Positions 62,251 to 64,000 of a stretch of DNA of 64,000 nucleotides are shown here, piece after piece. The translations under genes and the position numbers were made by a program. Position 1 is the first letter of the stretch; each line of letters begins with the position of its first letter. Source of the DNA: Eubacterium ruminantium (lineage in GTDB: Bacteria; Bacillota; Clostridia; Lachnospirales; Lachnospiraceae); the NCBI GenBank assembly GCA_900108205.1, contig FNUU01000002.1:186001-250000 (forward strand). Direction: 5' to 3'. Under the pieces are notes generated by a model. That model was not told where the DNA came from and searched no databases. It was given only the letters and a program-made list of their open reading frames with translations.

Positions 62251-63486
62251 ATGAAGATTACAGAAAAACAGATTGAACAGGTAAACAGCAGAATAAAGGC
62301 TCTTATTTCTGCGGGAAGCTTTTATGGACGTAAGCTTGCAGAAGCAGGAGTATCCAGAGTTACTTCGGCAGAGGATTTTGAGAAGCTGCCATTTTCGGAA
62401 AAGAAGGATTTGAGAGATGCATATCCTCTTGGACTCATGACAGCGCCGGAGGAGGAAATCGTCAGAATTCACTCTTCTTCAGGAACCACGGGACTGCCGG
62501 TTATCATCCCTTATACAGCTAAGGATGTTGATGACTGGGCAACCATGTTTGCAAGATGCTATGAAACAGCAGGAATCACAAAAAAGGACAGAATACAGAT
62601 TACTCCGGGCTACGGTCTCTGGACTGCAGGTATCGGTTTCCAGGCAGGCTGTGAGAAGCTTGGCGCCATGGCTATTCCTATGGGTCCGGGAAATACAGAC
62701 AAGCAGATTCAGATGATGATCGACATGAAGTCAACTGTTCTCTGCTCGACATCTTCATACGCACTTCTTCTTGCGGAAGAGATTGCTAAAAGAGGAGTAA
62801 AGGATAAGATTCATCTCAAGAAGGGTATCATTGGTTCAGAGCGCTGGGGCGACAGCATGCGTAAGCGAATTCATGAAGAGCTGGGCATCGAGCTGTATGA
62901 TATTTACGGATTGACGGAAATCTACGGACCGGGTATCGGTATCAACTGTCCGGGCGAGACAGGAATGCATTACTGGGATGACTACATTTATATAGAGATA
63001 ATCGATCCACAGACCGGAGAGGTTCTTCCGGATGGTGAGTACGGCGAGATTGTTATCACAACTCTCGTTAAGGAAGGCGCACCGCTTATCCGTTACCGTA
63101 CACATGACCTTTCAAGGATCATCCCTGAACCTTGTAAATGCGGAAGAACATATCCAAGACTTGATATCATCAAGGGACGTACTGATGATATGATGAAGAT
63201 TAAGGGTGTAAATGTATTCCCAAGCCAGATCGAAGAGATACTTCAGAGCTTCCCGGAGGTTTCAAGTGAGTATCAGATAAGGATATCTCATCTTGATGGA
63301 AGGGATACTCTCAGAATATACGTTGAAACCAGCGGACATTATGATTTTGCTGAACTCAGCGACAGAATTGCCGCAAGAGTTAAGAGTAAGATCGGCTTTA
63401 CACCTCTGGTTAAGGTTGTTGAGCTTGGTGTTCTTCCAAGAAGCGAAAAGAAGACAAAGCGAGTTATAGACGAAAGATATGAGTAA
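62251..63486 (+). CDS. paaK: Phenylacetate-CoA ligase family enzyme
   Basis: A 411-residue adenylating enzyme forming aryl-acetyl-CoA with ATP. The phosphate loop HSSSGTTGLPVI is at residues ~71-82, DIYGLTEIYGPG and YRTHDLSRI are central, and GRTDDMMKIKGVNVFPSQIEEIL starts the C-terminal domain. In anaerobes such enzymes often accompany iorAB and act on phenylacetate or indoleacetate. The substrate is inferred. AAGAAAGG precedes the ATG. The stop overlaps the next gene by 8 bp. Confidence 0.9.
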   Translation: MKITEKQIEQVNSRIKALISAGSFYGRKLAEAGVSRVTSAEDFEKLPFSEKKDLRDAYPLGLMTAPEEEIVRIHSSSGTTGLPVIIPYTAKDVDDWATMFARCYETAGITKKDRIQITPGYGLWTAGIGFQAGCEKLGAMAIPMGPGNTDKQIQMMIDMKSTVLCSTSSYALLLAEEIAKRGVKDKIHLKKGIIGSERWGDSMRKRIHEELGIELYDIYGLTEIYGPGIGINCPGETGMHYWDDYIYIEIIDPQTGEVLPDGEYGEIVITTLVKEGAPLIRYRTHDLSRIIPEPCKCGRTYPRLDIIKGRTDDMMKIKGVNVFPSQIEEILQSFPEVSSEYQIRISHLDGRDTLRIYVETSGHYDFAELSDRIAARVKSKIGFTPLVKVVELGVLPRSEKKTKRVIDERYE

Positions 63487-64000
63487 TACAGATAAAAAGA
63501 AGAATTCGGCAAAGTCCACGAAGAGTGTATCAAAGTCCGAAAACAATAAAGTAAGAAATGTTGTAATAATGCTTTCTCTTGGAGCATTTTTGGTGGTAAA
63601 TATCATTTTCCTTATTGTAAATATTAAGATTGGAAATGATGCTTCAGATAAGGAGAGCAGAAATAAGAAGCTTGAATCGGAGCTGGCAGGTCTGCAGCAG
63701 AGTCTCGACGATAAAGATAAGGAGCTGCAGCAGTGCAGTGCTGAACTTAAGGCTCTGAGTGAAGCGTTGACGACAGAGGAGTCAACTACCGAAGCAAGTA
63801 CAGTTACAGAAAAGGAGATCACTCTTATACAGAGAGAATATCCGGAGTATGATGAAGAGCAGTTAAGGAAGATCACTGAGATCCGTGAAAATCCGAGCAG
63901 ATATCCGGAGGACCTCTTGCTTCTTATTCATAAGAATCATGAGACTCTGGATTTTGTATATGATTATCCTCTTAAGAAGAATGCAGCGGTAGACAATGAT
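63479..64000 (+). CDS. Membrane-anchored protein, probable C39-like peptidase (partial)
   Basis: The frame starts at ATG 63479, overlapping the previous stop, and runs 174 codons to the window edge without a stop. A basic, Ser-rich N-terminus is followed by a membrane segment (about residues 25-45), a coiled coil (about 50-85) and a Thr/Glu linker. The segment NPSRYPEDLLLLIHKNHETLDFVYDYPLKK resembles the stretch before C39-type peptidase domains in Lachnospiraceae, as I recall it. The catalytic domain would lie beyond the window. Confidence 0.65.
   Translation, partial: MSNTDKKKNSAKSTKSVSKSENNKVRNVVIMLSLGAFLVVNIIFLIVNIKIGNDASDKESRNKKLESELAGLQQSLDDKDKELQQCSAELKALSEALTTEESTTEASTVTEKEITLIQREYPEYDEEQLRKITEIRENPSRYPEDLLLLIHKNHETLDFVYDYPLKKNAAVDND

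Overview
The window looks like the chromosomal origin region of a low-GC Gram-positive anaerobe, most likely a member of the Lachnospiraceae. The evidence is the set of parA-parB-DUF4446-serS, rpmH-rnpA-yidD-yidC-jag, dnaA-dnaN-S4-recF-gyrB-gyrA, a DUF3881-type protein, a DUF4358-type lipoprotein, split indolepyruvate:ferredoxin oxidoreductase genes and a two-subunit class I fumarase. I cannot name the genus from the sequence alone.

Layout. 1-2.6 kb is a very AT-rich gene desert with seven perfect and one near-perfect parS sites, a 36-bp tandem duplication in a GC-richer island and a degenerate 47-bp tandem array. 2.6-7.6 kb (+ strand) holds parA, parB, a DUF4446 protein, serS, a DUF3881-like protein and tRNA-Arg. 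7.7-10.6 kb (- strand) holds jag, yidC, yidD, rnpA and rpmH. 10.6-12.9 kb is the putative bipartite oriC, with DnaA-box clusters on both sides of dnaA. 12.9-22.1 kb holds dnaN, an S4-domain gene, recF, gyrB, gyrA, a small membrane protein and the fumarase subunits.

22.3-27.0 kb is a GntR(YtrA-type)-controlled set of two ABC ATPases and two membrane proteins. An FHA-domain membrane protein and a Phd/PIN toxin-antitoxin pair (- strand) follow. 30.0-37.2 kb is one giant secreted protein of 2405 residues. It contains an InlB-type repeat, a domain strikingly like eukaryotic ubiquitin, Gly-rich repeats, long Ala-rich helical repeats and Ig-like domains. tRNA-Ser, tRNA-Asn and tRNA-Cys then precede a cysteine synthase and a MATE transporter.

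40.8-64.0 kb is accessory and metabolic: a membrane-anchored transglutaminase-like protein, a DUF4358 lipoprotein, iorA, a MacB-like ABC ATPase/permease/ATPase group followed by an OmpR-type regulator and a histidine kinase with almost no extracellular loop, a P-type ATPase, a Thr-rich lipoprotein, a small export protein, an orphan FtsX-type permease, iorB, a SleB-like hydrolase, a phenylacetate-CoA-ligase-type enzyme, and the start of a probable C39-like peptidase cut by the window end.

Two features stand out. One is the ubiquitin-like domain in the surface protein. The other is a dispersed intergenic repeat family with at least eleven copies in 64 kb, made of two hairpin modules, in which one stem changes by compensatory base pairs between copies. 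The parA-to-tRNA-Arg block also runs head-on to the fork expected from oriC and lacks the usual mnmE-mnmG-rsmG neighbours, which suggests a local inversion.
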